64,000 bases of DNA from Stutzerimonas sp. S1 (GCF_025966695.1 NZ_JAOEIY010000003.1:62001-126000), one strand, 5' to 3'; positions 27,104 to 38,897 are shown, counted from the stretch's first letter. The notes: a model not told the origin generated them from the letters alone. Numbers and translations are program-made.

Positions 27104-28360
27104 TTACAGGATGCTTAGCGGGTATTCGATGAATGCACGGATTTCGTTCAGGTCCGCGCTGTAGTAGTTGCGCATATTATCATTGGAGCGATAAATCGAG
27201 TTACGCAGCTTCAATGACAGGTCTTTCGCCGGCCCGCTCTGCACTACGTACTGTACTTGGTTGAAGAACTCGCGTTCCTTGCCCTCGCCGGTTCCGGTGT
27301 CGACGTTATCACCGTAAACATAGGCGGTTTTCCAGAACAGTCCCGGAACGCCATAGCCAGTGAAATCGAGCTCGTAGCTGGCCTGCCAGGAGCGCTCGTC
27401 CTTGGAGTTGAAGTCGGAGTAGTAAGAGTTGGCTACCCAGATGGAGCCGCCGCCGTCGCCGATGTCATAACGGTAGTCGCTGTCGCCGGAAACGCGCTGG
27501 TGCGCAAGGATAAACGCGTGGGCGCCAATCGAGTATTTCGCGGCCAGACTCCAGATTGTGGTGTCTTGGGTTTCACCAAACGTCTTTTTATCGTATTCGT
27601 TATCGTAAATGTTGAATGAAAAGCCGAGCGATTGTTCGTTGCCCAGCGGCATTACGTAGTTCACGTCTGCGTATGTTTTCTTGGCGACGTCTTCATTGTC
27701 TGCGTAATAGAGCGCAGCGTTCAGATTTTCATTGAAGGTATACCTGCCCCCTACGAGGTTGATGCTTTTGAGCTTCAGGCCCAGGTAATTCAGCGAGTCG
27801 CGGCTTGAGGAGGGCATTGAGCTGTCGGCTGTAAAACGGCCTGCATTTAGCTCCAATCCCTCGATTTCGTTACTGGTGATCATCGTGCCAGTGAACGACT
27901 CAGGCAGCAGTCGGGAGTCGTCATAGGCTAGTACCGGTAGCGATGGGAACTGGTTGCCATATTTGATGACGGTATTGGACAGCTGCGCCTTGACGGCAGC
28001 ACCAGTCTGCGACAGGTCACGCTCTGGTTCGCCTTGCGAGTCAGTTTCGAACATGGCGCCGTAGTTGTAGCCGCTACCACCATCGAGGCGTACGCCCAGC
28101 AGGCCGAACGCGTCTACACCTACTCCGATGGTGCCTTGGGTGAAGCCGGACTCGAAGGTGGTAATGAAGCCTTGACCCAGGCTGCGCACATCGTCCACAC
28201 CGTCCTTGTAGTCGCGGTTGAAATAGGTGGTACGCAGCAGCAGATCCAGACTGGCATCTTCGACGAAACCTTTCGATTCCGATTGCTGGCTGGCGAATGC
28301 CATCTGGGAGGTCCCCGCCGCAACGGCGAGGGCGATTACGCTCCACTTCATCACTTTCAT
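27104..28360 (-). CDS. OprD-family outer-membrane porin
   Basis: This 418-residue protein has a signal peptide (about 1-23, VIALAVAAGTSQMAFA) and the OprD N-terminus (SKGFVEDASLDLLLRTTYFNRDYKDG). The remainder is an 18-strand beta barrel forming a substrate-specific channel for small molecules such as amino acids or carboxylates. It ends in the usual beta-strand (AFIEYPLSIL). ATG at 28360 is preceded by GGAGCAATCACG. It lies next to proS, the location of oprD in P. aeruginosa, but the substrate of this OprD member cannot be inferred. Confidence 0.92.
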   Translation of the reverse strand: MKVMKWSVIALAVAAGTSQMAFASQQSESKGFVEDASLDLLLRTTYFNRDYKDGVDDVRSLGQGFITTFESGFTQGTIGVGVDAFGLLGVRLDGGSGYNYGAMFETDSQGEPERDLSQTGAAVKAQLSNTVIKYGNQFPSLPVLAYDDSRLLPESFTGTMITSNEIEGLELNAGRFTADSSMPSSSRDSLNYLGLKLKSINLVGGRYTFNENLNAALYYADNEDVAKKTYADVNYVMPLGNEQSLGFSFNIYDNEYDKKTFGETQDTTIWSLAAKYSIGAHAFILAHQRVSGDSDYRYDIGDGGGSIWVANSYYSDFNSKDERSWQASYELDFTGYGVPGLFWKTAYVYGDNVDTGTGEGKEREFFNQVQYVVQSGPAKDLSLKLRNSIYRSNDNMRNYYSADLNEIRAFIEYPLSIL

Positions 28361-28773
28361 CGTGATTGCTCCTTTGGTTTTAAAACGGTGCTTACCTCGC
28401 GTGCTGACGCACTGGGAGGATGCATTTTCTTATCCGAAACAGTTCAACCGGGCGAATTTACTACTTCTTCGCGCCAAGCTATCTACAGAATGTACTGTTT
28501 AGCTGCGGCGATACGCTAGAGCAAGCTTGCTTTACGTATTTCGGCCATTCTGAATCGATCCTGTCCGTTCTCCCAGCAAAAAACGTACTCAAAGCGTACC
28601 TTGGATCGCATTCGGCTTCTTTCGTGGCGGACAGCATAGGTTTGTGCTTCGTTAAGGAGCGTAGCCGCTCCCTTACGCCCCGTGGCGGTGCGAGTTCTGG
28701 AGTGGCGCCGGATGGGGGTATTCTTCGGTTTGTAGCGGCGATCCGCCTCATATTTTTGAACAGGAGCAGTTGA
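28361..28773. other. Gene-free divergent control region, porin / HIT gene
   Basis: These 413 bp separate the divergent porin and HIT genes. They are less GC-rich than their surroundings near the porin and hold no convincing gene. An imperfect hairpin, TAAGGAGCG (28653-28661) with CGCTCCCTTA (28666-28675), lies about 100 bp before the HIT gene. I see no clear promoter boxes. Confidence 0.6.
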
Positions 28774-29196
28774 ATGTTCAGTCTTGATCCACGCCTTGAA
28801 CAGGACACATTGCTGGTCGGGGATTTTCCACTTTGTCGGTTGCTTCTAATGAATGATGCACAGTATCTGTGGTTCATTCTGGTGCCTCGACGAGAGGCGG
28901 TTAGCGAGCTGTTCCAGCTGGATATTTCTGATCAGCAGCAACTGTGGCAAGAAACCACCGCGCTAGCGGAGATCGTCAAGGACAGCTTCGGCGCCGACAA
29001 AATGAACGTCGCTACGCTGGGGAACGTCGTTAGCCAACTGCATATGCACGTCATTGCCCGCTATCGCATTGATGTGGCTTGGCCGGGGCCGGTGTGGGGT
29101 AAATATCCAGCTAAACCTTACACATCTGAGCAGGTGGCCTCGATCAGGGATAAGCTGAGAACGGTGCTGGCCGATCAACTTCGCTTTGGAGAATGA
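28774..29196 (+). CDS. HIT-family hydrolase
   Basis: This 140-residue protein belongs to the histidine-triad family of nucleotide hydrolases and transferases. The motif reads Q88-L-H90-M-H92-V-I, so the first histidine of the triad is glutamine, as in one subgroup, while the central catalytic His90 is kept. A conserved WPGPVWGKYP follows. The ATG is preceded by AGGAGCAGTTGA. It overlaps slyX by 4 bp, so the pair is co-translated. The substrate is unknown. Confidence 0.9.
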   Translation: MFSLDPRLEQDTLLVGDFPLCRLLLMNDAQYLWFILVPRREAVSELFQLDISDQQQLWQETTALAEIVKDSFGADKMNVATLGNVVSQLHMHVIARYRIDVAWPGPVWGKYPAKPYTSEQVASIRDKLRTVLADQLRFGE

Positions 29197-29402
29197 CTAT
29201 GGATGCCGATTCGCGTATTGCCGAGCTGGAGGCTCGTCTGGCTTTTCAGGACGATACGATTCAGACGTTGAATGATGTGCTGATCGAACAGCGGCGCCTG
29301 GTTGACCGCTTGCAGTTGCAGCTCGAAGTGCTGGCCAGGCGGCAGGAGGAAATGCAGAGCAGGATGAGCGATGAAGAGGATGACGCGCCACCGCATTACT
29401 AG
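29193..29402 (+). CDS. slyX: SlyX family protein
   Basis: This is a 69-residue coiled-coil protein (IAELEARLAFQDDTIQTLND continues as a heptad repeat through about residue 50) ending in DDAPPHY, the characteristic SlyX tail. Its function is unknown. The ATG at 29193 overlaps the HIT gene stop and has TTTGGAGA upstream. Confidence 0.93.
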   Translation: MTMDADSRIAELEARLAFQDDTIQTLNDVLIEQRRLVDRLQLQLEVLARRQEEMQSRMSDEEDDAPPHY

Positions 29403-29413
29403 TCGCGGCCGGT

Positions 29414-29437
29414 GGCCAAGACCGCAGGGTCTTGGCC
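29414..29437. terminator. Hairpin between convergent slyX and cold-shock gene
   Basis: A perfect 10-bp stem, GGCCAAGACC with GGTCTTGGCC, has a 4-nt loop. It lies between two convergent genes and could serve either strand, but there is no clear T-run on either side. Confidence 0.55.
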
Positions 29438-29446
29438 CGGCGGCAC

Positions 29447-30061
29447 TCAGCGTTCCGACTGGAGTGTGACGACGTCCTCGGCTTGCAGGCCTTTATCGCG
29501 CATCATGATGGTGAATTCGACGCGCTGCCCCTCTGTCAATACGCGATGCCCGTCGCCACGTATCGCTCGGAAATGCACGAACACGTCATCCCCGCTGTCG
29601 CGGGAAATGAAGCCGAAACCTTTAGATGTATTGAACCATTTGACGGTGCCGGTCTCGCGACCGGCACCGCTGGTTACGGCCGTGCGGCGAGGTGCGCGCT
29701 CGCGGCGCGGTTGGCGGCGAGACTGGGTGGTTGCCAGGTGCAGGAGCACGGCAACCAGGACCAGCAGCAGACTCGCCAGCGTAGCGGGCTGCCCGGCGAT
29801 TTGCTCCAGTGGCGCCAGTAGGATAACCGCCTGGAGCGCGGCGGCCAGAACCAACAGTGTCGATATTGCGGCGATGATGGGACGGGTTCGCGAGTCGGTA
29901 CCTGCTTCGGTGGATGGAATGAATTGAATATTCAGCAGGCCGATCATCAGCAAGCAGAGCGCTGCCGGGTTCAGAAGAAGCGGCAGCTCGCCGCGCAGAC
30001 TGGGAACAAAAGACAGTAGCAGGGCGATAACGCCGGTTAATACGTGGACGATCTTGAGCAT
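29447..30061 (-). CDS. Membrane protein with C-terminal cold-shock domain
   Basis: This 204-residue protein has about four hydrophobic segments in residues 1-110 ([63 protein letters not shown]), an arginine-rich linker ([12 protein letters not shown]) and a cold-shock domain at about 138-204. The RNA-binding motifs KGFGFI (147-152) and DVFVHF are intact. The start at 30061 ([10 protein letters not shown]) is preferred over an upstream ATG. It would present a nucleic-acid-binding domain at the inner membrane; its role is unknown. Confidence 0.88.
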   Translation of the reverse strand: MLKIVHVLTGVIALLLSFVPSLRGELPLLLNPAALCLLMIGLLNIQFIPSTEAGTDSRTRPIIAAISTLLVLAAALQAVILLAPLEQIAGQPATLASLLLVLVAVLLHLATTQSRRQPRRERAPRRTAVTSGAGRETGTVKWFNTSKGFGFISRDSGDDVFVHFRAIRGDGHRVLTEGQRVEFTIMMRDKGLQAEDVVTLQSER

Positions 30062-30268
30062 TCTTATGACTCGTAGTTGATAACACGACAGGAAAAAGCG
30101 GCAGGAATCGAGAGCCCCGGAAAACACGGTCAGGCGGGAGGGAACACTGCCTGGTTGGAGACTCGACGCTGCAGCGCGGCCGTATTTAACAGCAAAGGCG
30201 GGTAGTGCTCAAATGGGCCTTCGGTCGGGCGTATGTGCCCGGCGCGCTTGGCAGGGGGTTTCAGCAAC

Positions 30269-30296
30269 CGAGGCGGACGGTCACGCCGTCGCCTCG
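30269..30296 (-). terminator. Putative terminator after dps
   Basis: An 11-bp stem with one bulged G (CGAGGCG and ACGG paired with CCGT and CGCCTCG) lies 13 bp after the dps stop. The T-run is weak (GTTGC). Confidence 0.5.
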
Positions 30297-30309
30297 GATA
30301 CGGCGTGGG

Positions 30310-30780
30310 TCAGGCGGCCAGCAGGCTGCGGAGCATCCAAGCGGTTTTCTCGTGAATCTGCATGCGCTGGGTCAGCAGATCGGCGGTCGGTTCGTCGCTG
30401 ACTTTGTCCAGCAGCGGGAAGATTCCGCGCGCCGTCCGGACCACCGCTTCCTGGCCTTCCACCAACAGCTTGATCATCTGGTCGGCAGACGGGACGCCTT
30501 CTTCTTCTTTGATCGAAGATAGGCGGGCGTAGGCGGCATAAGTCCCGGGGGCCGGGAAGCCTAGCGCTCGGATGCGTTCGGCGATGTCATCTACGGCGAC
30601 GGCCAGTTCGGTGTACTGCGTCTCGAACATGGTGTGCAGCGCATTGAACATCGGCCCGGTGACGTTCCAATGGAAGTTGTGGGTCTTCAGGTACAGGGTA
30701 TAGGTGTCGGCGAGCAGGCGGGACAGCCCTTCTGCGATGGCGGCACGGTCCTGCTCGGCAATGCCGATGTCGATTTCCAT
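30310..30780 (-). CDS. dps: Dps family DNA-protection/ferritin-like protein
   Basis: This 156-residue four-helix protein forms dodecamers that oxidise and store iron and shield DNA in stress. The Dps ferroxidase residues are in [17 protein letters not shown] and [21 protein letters not shown]. The ATG is preceded by AGGAGAAAAAAC. It is divergent from aspS, as in P. aeruginosa. A possible promoter contains TTGATT on the minus strand about 45 bp upstream of the start. Confidence 0.94.
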   Translation of the reverse strand: MEIDIGIAEQDRAAIAEGLSRLLADTYTLYLKTHNFHWNVTGPMFNALHTMFETQYTELAVAVDDIAERIRALGFPAPGTYAAYARLSSIKEEEGVPSADQMIKLLVEGQEAVVRTARGIFPLLDKVSDEPTADLLTQRMQIHEKTAWMLRSLLAA

Positions 30781-31155
30781 GTTTTTTCTCCTGAGTGAAT
30801 GTTCCGCTTACAGTTATGCCAGAAATCAAGCGTGATTTGTGAGGCGATGCCAGTTGCTGGGTCGCGCCCGTGGTTTGGAAATGTTACCTGGTCGGCTAGT
30901 TCCAGTTTGGATAATTATCGAATGTTGCAGTCGGCGAGCTTTCCCGGCGACGGCTGCGTCATGGCAATTAACCGGATATAATCCCGCCCTTGTGCCCGGC
31001 GGCTCGACAGCCATTGATGCGGAGCCCGGCGCCTTTGCGCCGCGTCCCATGGCTGGCAGCGAATTGTGGCCACGATACACGTCGTCGCAATGTCGTTTGC
31101 CAAGTCGCGGTTCCAGCGACCCAACGAATCAAAGATACGAGAAGCGAACACCATC
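30781..31155. promoter_or_regulatory. Control region between dps and aspS
   Basis: These 375 bp hold no gene that I can support. On the plus strand TATAAT at 30977-30982 is a perfect -10 box, giving a probable aspS start near 30990 and a leader of about 165 nt; the -35 is poor. On the minus strand the first 60 bp belong to the dps promoter and leader. Confidence 0.6.
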
Positions 31156-32931
<1,776 letters not shown>

Positions 32932-32940
32932 GCGCTATCG

Positions 32941-32971
32941 GAAGCCTGGTTATGCCAGGCTTCTTCGTCTT
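32941..32971 (+). terminator. Terminator after aspS
   Basis: A 9-bp stem, GAAGCCTGG with CCAGGCTTC, and a 5-nt loop are followed by TTCGTCTT. It lies 9 bp after the aspS stop. Confidence 0.7.
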
Positions 32972-33064
32972 GGCAGCAGCGGTTTGTCAGACGATACGGT
33001 GATGTCCGCCCAGTTGCGGGCGGGCTTCGGAACTACTGATCCAGTTGAATATATGGAGTGAGTT

Positions 33065-33814
33065 ATGGCTGGTCATTCCAAATGGGCCAATATCAAGCAC
33101 CGCAAGGAGCGTCAGGACGCCAAGCGGGGCAAGATCTTCACCAAGCTGATCCGCGAACTGACCGTCGCGGCCAAGCATGGCGGTGGCGTGCCGGCGGACA
33201 ATCCGCGTCTGCGTCTGGCGGTGGACAAGGCGTTGACCGCCAACATGTCGCGCGACGTCATCGACCGCGCGATCGCCCGTGGTGCCGGCTCCAACGAAGC
33301 CGACAACATGACCGAACTGACCTATGAAGGTTATGCGCCAAGCGGCGTGGCCATCATCATCGAGGCCATGACCGACAACCGTAATCGTACGGCCGCCGAA
33401 GTACGCCATGCCTTCAGTAAGAACGGCGGCAACCTCGGGACCGACGGGTCCGTGGCGTATATGTTCGATCGCAAGGGCCAGATTAGCTATGCCCCCGGTG
33501 TCGATGAGGATGCCCTGATGGAGGCAGCGCTGGAGGCAGGCGCCGATGACGTGGTCAGTCAGGAAGATGGCTCGGTTGAGGTCTACACCAGCTTTGCCGA
33601 TTTCCTTTCGGTCAACGAGGCGCTCACCCAGGCAGGCTTCAAGGGTGATGAAGCTGAAGTGGCAATGATCCCGTCGATCACCGCGCCGATAGCCGATGTC
33701 GAGACAGCGCAGAAGGTATTGCGTCTGATCGATGCGTTGGAGGATCTCGACGACGTGCAGAACGTCTACCACAACGCCGAAATTTCCGACGAGCTCATGG
33801 AGCAACTCAGCTGA
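33065..33814 (+). CDS. pmpR: YebC/PmpR-family protein
   Basis: This 249-residue protein of the YebC family begins [14 protein letters not shown], as is typical, and carries the [14 protein letters not shown] motif in its second domain. YebC proteins bind DNA as regulators and have been linked to translation of proline-rich stretches; in P. aeruginosa the homologue PmpR represses the Pseudomonas quinolone signal system. The ATG is preceded by ATGGAGTGAGTT. It lies between aspS and ruvC. Confidence 0.94.
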   Translation: MAGHSKWANIKHRKERQDAKRGKIFTKLIRELTVAAKHGGGVPADNPRLRLAVDKALTANMSRDVIDRAIARGAGSNEADNMTELTYEGYAPSGVAIIIEAMTDNRNRTAAEVRHAFSKNGGNLGTDGSVAYMFDRKGQISYAPGVDEDALMEAALEAGADDVVSQEDGSVEVYTSFADFLSVNEALTQAGFKGDEAEVAMIPSITAPIADVETAQKVLRLIDALEDLDDVQNVYHNAEISDELMEQLS

Positions 33815-33832
33815 GGCTGGCGGCGCGAGGAG

Positions 33833-33866
33833 AACCGGAAACCGCTAACGCGCTTCCGGTTTTTTT
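33833..33866 (+). terminator. Terminator after pmpR
   Basis: AACCGGAA (33833-33840) pairs with TTCCGGTT (33854-33861) and is followed by a run of Ts to 33866. It is a strong rho-independent signal 18 bp after the pmpR stop, so ruvC has its own promoter. Confidence 0.85.
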
Positions 33867-33986
33867 ATGAGTGCCAGTGCCGTCCGGCAACAAGCGGAGC
33901 AGACTGGTTGATGTGATCGTCGGTGGCATCGACGCGACCCGGCCCGTATACTCGTTCACTGGATAAATAGACAGCTGACCACAGGC

Positions 33987-34511
33987 ATGACGCTGATTTT
34001 GGGAATCGATCCCGGCTCGCGCATCACCGGCTACGGGGTAGTGCGTGACACCGGACGAGGTTGCGAATACGTGGCCTCCGGCTGCATCCGGACCGGTAGC
34101 GGTGAGTTGGCCGAGCGTTTGCAGGCGGTGTTCAGCGGGGTCAGTGAAGTGATCCGGACCTACTCCCCAGTGACCATGGGTATCGAACAGGTCTTCATGG
34201 CACGCAACGCGGATTCGGCGTTGAAGCTCGGCCAGGCTCGTGGTGCGGCGATTGTCGCTGGTGCCGAGGCAGGGTTGCAGATTGCCGAATACACCGCTAC
34301 GCAGGTCAAGCAGGCGATTGCCGGGACCGGTGGCGCGGACAAGCAGCAAGTGCAGATGATGGTCATGCATCTGCTCAAGCTGATCCAGAAGCCACAGATC
34401 GATGCTTCCGATGCGCTGGCTATTGCGCTGTGTCATGCGCATCACCGGCAAAGTCTCATTCCTCATGGTCTCGGTGGTGCCAGGCGACGCGGTGGCCGCC
34501 TGAGGCTGTAG
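33987..34511 (+). CDS. ruvC: Holliday junction resolvase RuvC
   Basis: This 174-residue endonuclease cleaves Holliday junctions in recombination repair. The first catalytic Asp is in [17 protein letters not shown], the conserved Glu in [12 protein letters not shown] and the C-terminal acidic pair in [15 protein letters not shown]. Length and start match other pseudomonads. It is followed by ruvA after 89 bp and then ruvB. Confidence 0.97.
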   Translation: MTLILGIDPGSRITGYGVVRDTGRGCEYVASGCIRTGSGELAERLQAVFSGVSEVIRTYSPVTMGIEQVFMARNADSALKLGQARGAAIVAGAEAGLQIAEYTATQVKQAIAGTGGADKQQVQMMVMHLLKLIQKPQIDASDALAIALCHAHHRQSLIPHGLGGARRRGGRLRL

Positions 34512-34600
34512 GTGCGTGGCAGGACAGGTGGCCGCTAATGGCGGGTAAACAGTTTGTTGGTCGCCGCGTTTAGCATCGCGACCATGGAGGATGCCGTACC

Positions 34601-35206
34601 GTGATTGGACGTTTGCGCGGAAATCTCGCTGAAAAACAGCCGCCCCATCTGATACTGGATGTGAATGGCGTCGGCTATGAGGTCGAGGTGCCGATGACGA
34701 CGCTCTACCGCTTGCCGGGTGTGGGCGAAACCGTCACGTTGCATACTCACCTGGTGGTACGCGAGGACGCCCACCTGCTCTACGGTTTCTTCGAGAAGCG
34801 TGAGCGCGAGCTGTTCCGCGAACTGATCCGGCTCAATGGGGTGGGGCCGAAGCTCGCGCTGGCGCTGATGTCTGGGCTGGAGGTCGATGAGCTGGTGCGC
34901 TGCGTACAGGCGCAGGACACGTCGACACTGGTCAAGATTCCAGGGGTCGGCAAGAAAACTGCTGAGCGCCTGCTGGTCGAACTCAAGGATCGCTTCAAGG
35001 CGTGGGAAACCATGCCCTCTATCGCAACCCTGGTGGTTGAACCTCGCGCTGGTAGCGTAGTCACAAGCGCCGAGAATGATGCGGTCAGTGCATTGATTTC
35101 CTTAGGCTTCAAGCCTCAGGAAGCCAGCCGCGCGGTTGGTGCCATACAGGAAGACGGTTTGAGCAGTGAAGAATTGATTCGCCGCGCCCTCAAGGGAATG
35201 GTGTAA
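34601..35206 (+). CDS. ruvA: Holliday junction DNA helicase subunit RuvA
   Basis: RuvA (201 residues) binds the four-way junction and loads RuvB. Domain I ([17 protein letters not shown] fold), domain II with two helix-hairpin-helix motifs ([18 protein letters not shown] and [19 protein letters not shown]) and the C-terminal RuvB-binding domain ([20 protein letters not shown]) are complete. It starts with GTG, with GGAGG 10 bp upstream. ruvB begins 4 bp after its stop. Confidence 0.97.
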   Translation: MIGRLRGNLAEKQPPHLILDVNGVGYEVEVPMTTLYRLPGVGETVTLHTHLVVREDAHLLYGFFEKRERELFRELIRLNGVGPKLALALMSGLEVDELVRCVQAQDTSTLVKIPGVGKKTAERLLVELKDRFKAWETMPSIATLVVEPRAGSVVTSAENDAVSALISLGFKPQEASRAVGAIQEDGLSSEELIRRALKGMV

Positions 35207-35210
35207 CGCC

Positions 35211-36263
35211 ATGATCGAAGCCGATCGCCTGATTACCGCCAGCAGTCGCGACCGCGATGAGCAGCTCGACCGTGCCATTCGCCCGCTGAGGCTGGCTGAA
35301 TACATTGGCCAGCCGGTCGTGCGCGAACAGATGGACCTTTTCATACGTGCTGCCAAAGGGCGTGGCGAGGCGCTGGATCACACCCTGATCTTCGGTCCGC
35401 CGGGGCTGGGCAAGACCACCTTGGCGAACATCATCGCCCAGGAAATGGGCGTCTCGATCAAAAGCACATCCGGCCCGGTGCTGGAGCGTCCAGGCGATCT
35501 CGCGGCGTTGCTGACCAACCTGGAAGCCGGCGATGTGCTATTCGTCGACGAGATTCACCGGCTTTCGCCCATCGTCGAAGAGGTGCTTTACCCGGCGATG
35601 GAAGACTTTCAGCTCGATATCATGATCGGCGAGGGACCTGCCGCTCGTTCGATCAAGCTGGACTTGCCACCGTTCACCCTGGTTGGCGCGACTACGCGGG
35701 CCGGCATGCTGACCAATCCGCTGCGGGATCGCTTCGGTATCGTGCAGCGCCTCGAGTTCTATTCAACCGAGGATCTGGCAACCATCGTCAGTCGCTCCGC
35801 CGGTATTCTCGGGCTACCGACCGAGGCCGAAGGGGCATTCGAAATTGCTCGTCGAGCTCGCGGTACGCCGCGAATCGCCAACCGTTTGCTGCGCCGTGTG
35901 CGCGACTTTGCCGAGGTGCGAGGCCAGGGTGAGATCACGCGCCAGATTGCCGATCTTGCGTTGAATATGCTGGACGTCGACGAGCGTGGTTTCGATCATC
36001 AGGATCGGCGTTTGCTACTGGCACTTATCGAAAAGTTCGATGGAGGGCCGGTAGGCGTTGACAGCCTAGCGGCGGCCATCAGCGAGGAGCGACATACCAT
36101 CGAGGATGTGCTTGAGCCCTACCTGATTCAGCAGGGCTATATCATGCGCACCCCGCGCGGGCGGGTCGTGACCCGGCACGCCTATCTGCACTTCGGGTTG
36201 AACCTGCCCAAGCGCATGGCCGAACCGGCCACGCCGGACCTGTTCGGTAGTGACGCGGATTGA
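35211..36263 (+). CDS. ruvB: Holliday junction DNA helicase ATPase RuvB
   Basis: RuvB (350 residues) is the AAA+ ring motor for branch migration. Walker A is [12 protein letters not shown], Walker B is LFVDEIHRL, the sensor and arginine-finger region is [20 protein letters not shown], and a winged-helix domain closes the protein ([16 protein letters not shown]). It is in one operon with ruvA (4-bp spacing). Confidence 0.97.
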   Translation: MIEADRLITASSRDRDEQLDRAIRPLRLAEYIGQPVVREQMDLFIRAAKGRGEALDHTLIFGPPGLGKTTLANIIAQEMGVSIKSTSGPVLERPGDLAALLTNLEAGDVLFVDEIHRLSPIVEEVLYPAMEDFQLDIMIGEGPAARSIKLDLPPFTLVGATTRAGMLTNPLRDRFGIVQRLEFYSTEDLATIVSRSAGILGLPTEAEGAFEIARRARGTPRIANRLLRRVRDFAEVRGQGEITRQIADLALNMLDVDERGFDHQDRRLLLALIEKFDGGPVGVDSLAAAISEERHTIEDVLEPYLIQQGYIMRTPRGRVVTRHAYLHFGLNLPKRMAEPATPDLFGSDAD

Positions 36264-36314
36264 TGAAAATATTGTTCATTTACCCAATTGGCATTTTCCA
36301 GGCCGGGCACTAGT

Positions 36315-36758
36315 ATGCGCGCGCAATGCGACACTGAGCCGTTCACCCATCGCTGTCGTGTCTATTACGAAGACACAGACGCGGGCGGCATCGTCTACTA
36401 CGTCAATTACCTCAAGTTCATGGAACGGGCTCGTACCGAACGGTTGCGCGGTCTGGGATTCGCCCAGTCGCAGTTGGTCGGGCAGGACCTGCTGTTCGTC
36501 GTGCATTCGTGCGAGGCGCGCTACCACGCGCCGGCGCGGTTGGACGACGAGCTGCTCGTCACCGCTCAGGTGATTGAGCTGAATCGCGCCAGCCTGCGCT
36601 TCCGGCAGCAGGTCAGGCGTGTCTCGGACGATCAGCTGCTGTGTGAAGGGCAGGTGCTTGTGGCCTGTGTACGTGCCGAAAGTTTGAAACCCCGAGCCAT
36701 TCCCGAGGTGCTGCGCGCGGCCTTTGGCGGCGCGGGTCTACCCCCTGCAGGAGAGTAA
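36315..36758 (+). CDS. ybgC: Tol-Pal system acyl-CoA thioesterase YbgC
   Basis: This 147-residue hot-dog-fold thioesterase has the motif [26 protein letters not shown] with the catalytic Asp. It hydrolyses short- or medium-chain acyl-CoA or acyl-ACP and is the usual first gene of the tol-pal operon. The start at 36315 ([10 protein letters not shown]) is chosen; a TTG 9 codons earlier is less likely. It lies 51 bp after ruvB, and tolQ follows at 2 bp. Confidence 0.93.
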   Translation: MRAQCDTEPFTHRCRVYYEDTDAGGIVYYVNYLKFMERARTERLRGLGFAQSQLVGQDLLFVVHSCEARYHAPARLDDELLVTAQVIELNRASLRFRQQVRRVSDDQLLCEGQVLVACVRAESLKPRAIPEVLRAAFGGAGLPPAGE

Positions 36759-36760
36759 GC

Positions 36761-37453
36761 GTGGAAGCCAACGTCGATCATATGTCCATGTGGAGCCTGA
36801 TCAGCAACGCCAGCTTCGTGGTGCAGCTGGTCATGCTGATTCTGGTGGGCGCCTCGATCACCTCGTGGATCATGATTTTCCAGCGCGGCAACCTGCTGCG
36901 TGCCGCCAAACGGTCGCTGGATGCTTTCGAAGAGCGCTTCTGGTCGGGTATCGATCTGTCCAAACTGTACCGTCAGGCGGGTAGCAATCCCGACCCCGAT
37001 TCCGGCGTCGAGCAGATCTTTCGCGCCGGCTTCAAGGAGTTTTCCCGCCTGCGCCAGCAGCAGGGTGTTGATCCCGATGCGGTGATGGACGGGGTCAATC
37101 GTGCCATGCGCGTAGCCATTTCCCGCGAGGAAGAGAAGCTCGAGCAGAGCTTGCCATTTCTGGCGACCGTGGGCTCGACCAGCCCGTACATCGGTTTGTT
37201 TGGCACCGTCTGGGGCATCATGAACTCGTTTCGTGGCCTGGCTCAGGTGCAGCAGGCGACCCTGGCGACCGTTGCTCCCGGTATTGCTGAGGCGTTGATC
37301 GCAACCGCGATCGGCCTATTTGCCGCGATTCCGGCGGTCATTGCTTACAACCGTTTCTCGGCGCGCGGTGAAATGCTGATCGGCCGTTACTACACCTTTG
37401 CCGATGAATTTCAGGCGATCCTCCATCGCAAAGTTCACACCACAGAAGATTGA
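36761..37453 (+). CDS. tolQ: TolQ, inner-membrane proton-channel subunit
   Basis: TolQ (230 residues) forms with TolR the proton-driven motor of the Tol-Pal system, which constricts the outer membrane during division. Three helices are visible: one at about residues 19-40 (VVQLVMLILVGASITSWIMIF) and two in the region from GSTSPYIGLFGTVWGIMNSF to EALIATAIGLFAAIPAVIAYN, the MotA/TolQ/ExbB signature. It starts with GTG and has CAGGAGAG upstream inside ybgC. Confidence 0.96.
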   Translation: MEANVDHMSMWSLISNASFVVQLVMLILVGASITSWIMIFQRGNLLRAAKRSLDAFEERFWSGIDLSKLYRQAGSNPDPDSGVEQIFRAGFKEFSRLRQQQGVDPDAVMDGVNRAMRVAISREEEKLEQSLPFLATVGSTSPYIGLFGTVWGIMNSFRGLAQVQQATLATVAPGIAEALIATAIGLFAAIPAVIAYNRFSARGEMLIGRYYTFADEFQAILHRKVHTTED

Positions 37454-37464
37454 GGCCTTAACTC

Positions 37465-37917
37465 ATGGCCAGAATCCGTAACAGACGCAAACCTGTCGCC
37501 GAGATGAACGTGGTGCCCTACATCGACGTCATGTTGGTGCTGCTGGTCATCTTCATGGTTACCGCGCCCATGCTCAATCAGGGCGTGAAGGTCGATCTGC
37601 CGAAGGTCAGCAGCGAGGCATTGCCGCAGGACAATAATGCGCAGGTCCTGACTATCTCGATCAAGGCCGACAAAACCTACTACTGGAATATGGGCAGCGA
37701 GGTCGACACCGATACTGTGCAGGATCGGGCACTGACACTGGATGAAATGACCAAGGCTGTCACCGCGATCATGAATCAGAACCGTAGTCAGGGTAAGCAG
37801 GTTCAGGTGTTCGTCCGGGGTGACAAGGCGGTCGATTACGGTTCGGTCATGGCGGCCATGGGTGGGCTGCAGGAGGCGGGCGTGGGCAACGTCGGCCTGA
37901 TTACCGAGGCGCCCTGA
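37465..37917 (+). CDS. tolR: TolR, Tol-Pal motor subunit
   Basis: TolR (150 residues) has a single N-terminal membrane helix (VVPYIDVMLVLLVIFMVTAP) with the conserved proton-carrying Asp, and a periplasmic ExbD-like domain ending in MAAMGGLQEAGVGNVGLIT. Its stop overlaps the tolA start (TGATG), indicating translational coupling. Confidence 0.96.
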   Translation: MARIRNRRKPVAEMNVVPYIDVMLVLLVIFMVTAPMLNQGVKVDLPKVSSEALPQDNNAQVLTISIKADKTYYWNMGSEVDTDTVQDRALTLDEMTKAVTAIMNQNRSQGKQVQVFVRGDKAVDYGSVMAAMGGLQEAGVGNVGLITEAP

Positions 37918-38897
37918 TGCAGCACGCTGAACGCTCTCCTTCGGAAAGCTACTTCTGGCCCGCCATCCTGGCGGTGGGCCTGCATGTCCTCATTTTTGGC
38001 ATGCTTTTCGTCAGCTTTGCCATGACGCCTGAGCTGCCGCCATCCAAACCCATCGTTCAGGCGACGCTCTATCAGTTGAAGTCGCAGAGCCAGGCAACGA
38101 CGCAGACCAACCAGAAAATCGCCGGCGAAGCTAAGAAGACTGCCGCCAAGCAGTACGAAACCGAGCAGATGGAGCAGCGCAAGGTCGAGCAGCAGAAACA
38201 GGCCGCAGCAAGGGCTGCGGAACAAAAGAAGGCTGCCGAGGCTCGAAAGGCCGAAGCGGAGAAAGCGGCTGCAGCCAAAAAGGCCGCCGAGGCAAAGAAA
38301 GCCGAGGAAGCCAAGAAGGCCGTCGAGCAAAAGAAACTGGCTGATATTGCCAAGAAGAAGGCGCAAGAGGAGGCCAAGAAAAAGGCCGCCGAGGACGCCA
38401 AGAAAAAAGCGGCCGCCGAGCAAGCCAAGAAGAAAGCTGCCGAAGAAGCGAAGAAAAAGGCAGCTGCTGAAGCAGCCAAGAAGAAGGCGGCCGCCGAGGC
38501 CGCGCGGAAGGCAGCGGAAGACAAGAAAGCTCAGGCCCTGGCCGAGTTGCTTTCGGATACGACCGAGCGACAGCAGGCGTTGGCGGACAGTCAGGGCGAT
38601 CAGGTGGCGGGTAACTTTGACGACCTGATCCGCCTGCGAGCCGCCGAGGGCTGGACACGTCCACCTTCGGCGCGCAACAACATGTCGGTGCAATTGCAGG
38701 TGAATATGCTCCCTGACGGGACCATCACCGGGGTCAGTGTGGCGAGATCGAGTGGAGACGCTCCGTTCGATAATTCCGCGGTAGCAGCGGTCCGGAATAT
38801 TGGTCGGTTGACTGAAATGCAGGGGCTCAGCCCGCAGGATTTCCAGCCCTACCGATCGTTCAAAATGACGTTTACGCCAGAGGATCTAGCGTTGTGA
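37917..38897 (+). CDS. tolA: TolA, periplasm-spanning Tol-Pal protein
   Basis: TolA (326 residues) links the inner-membrane motor to TolB and Pal. It has a membrane anchor (about 13-36, [20 protein letters not shown]), a long Lys/Ala/Glu-rich helical region (about 60-210, many [16 protein letters not shown] repeats) and a C-terminal globular domain (about 230-326, ending [12 protein letters not shown]). The repeat region is strongly biased in composition, which creates long open frames on the opposite strand. It overlaps tolR by 1 base and tolB by 4. Confidence 0.95.
   Translation: MQHAERSPSESYFWPAILAVGLHVLIFGMLFVSFAMTPELPPSKPIVQATLYQLKSQSQATTQTNQKIAGEAKKTAAKQYETEQMEQRKVEQQKQAAARAAEQKKAAEARKAEAEKAAAAKKAAEAKKAEEAKKAVEQKKLADIAKKKAQEEAKKKAAEDAKKKAAAEQAKKKAAEEAKKKAAAEAAKKKAAAEAARKAAEDKKAQALAELLSDTTERQQALADSQGDQVAGNFDDLIRLRAAEGWTRPPSARNNMSVQLQVNMLPDGTITGVSVARSSGDAPFDNSAVAAVRNIGRLTEMQGLSPQDFQPYRSFKMTFTPEDLAL

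Noticed and set aside
38150..38540. Repeat array in tolA as tandem repeat or CRISPR-like structure
   Set aside because: It is codon-level repetition encoding a helical Lys/Ala-rich domain, with no constant repeat and spacer pattern.
37836..38693. Minus-strand frames opposite tolA (Leu/Phe/Ser-rich)
   Set aside because: They arise from the Lys/Ala/Glu codon repeats of tolA and would encode pseudo-repeats only.
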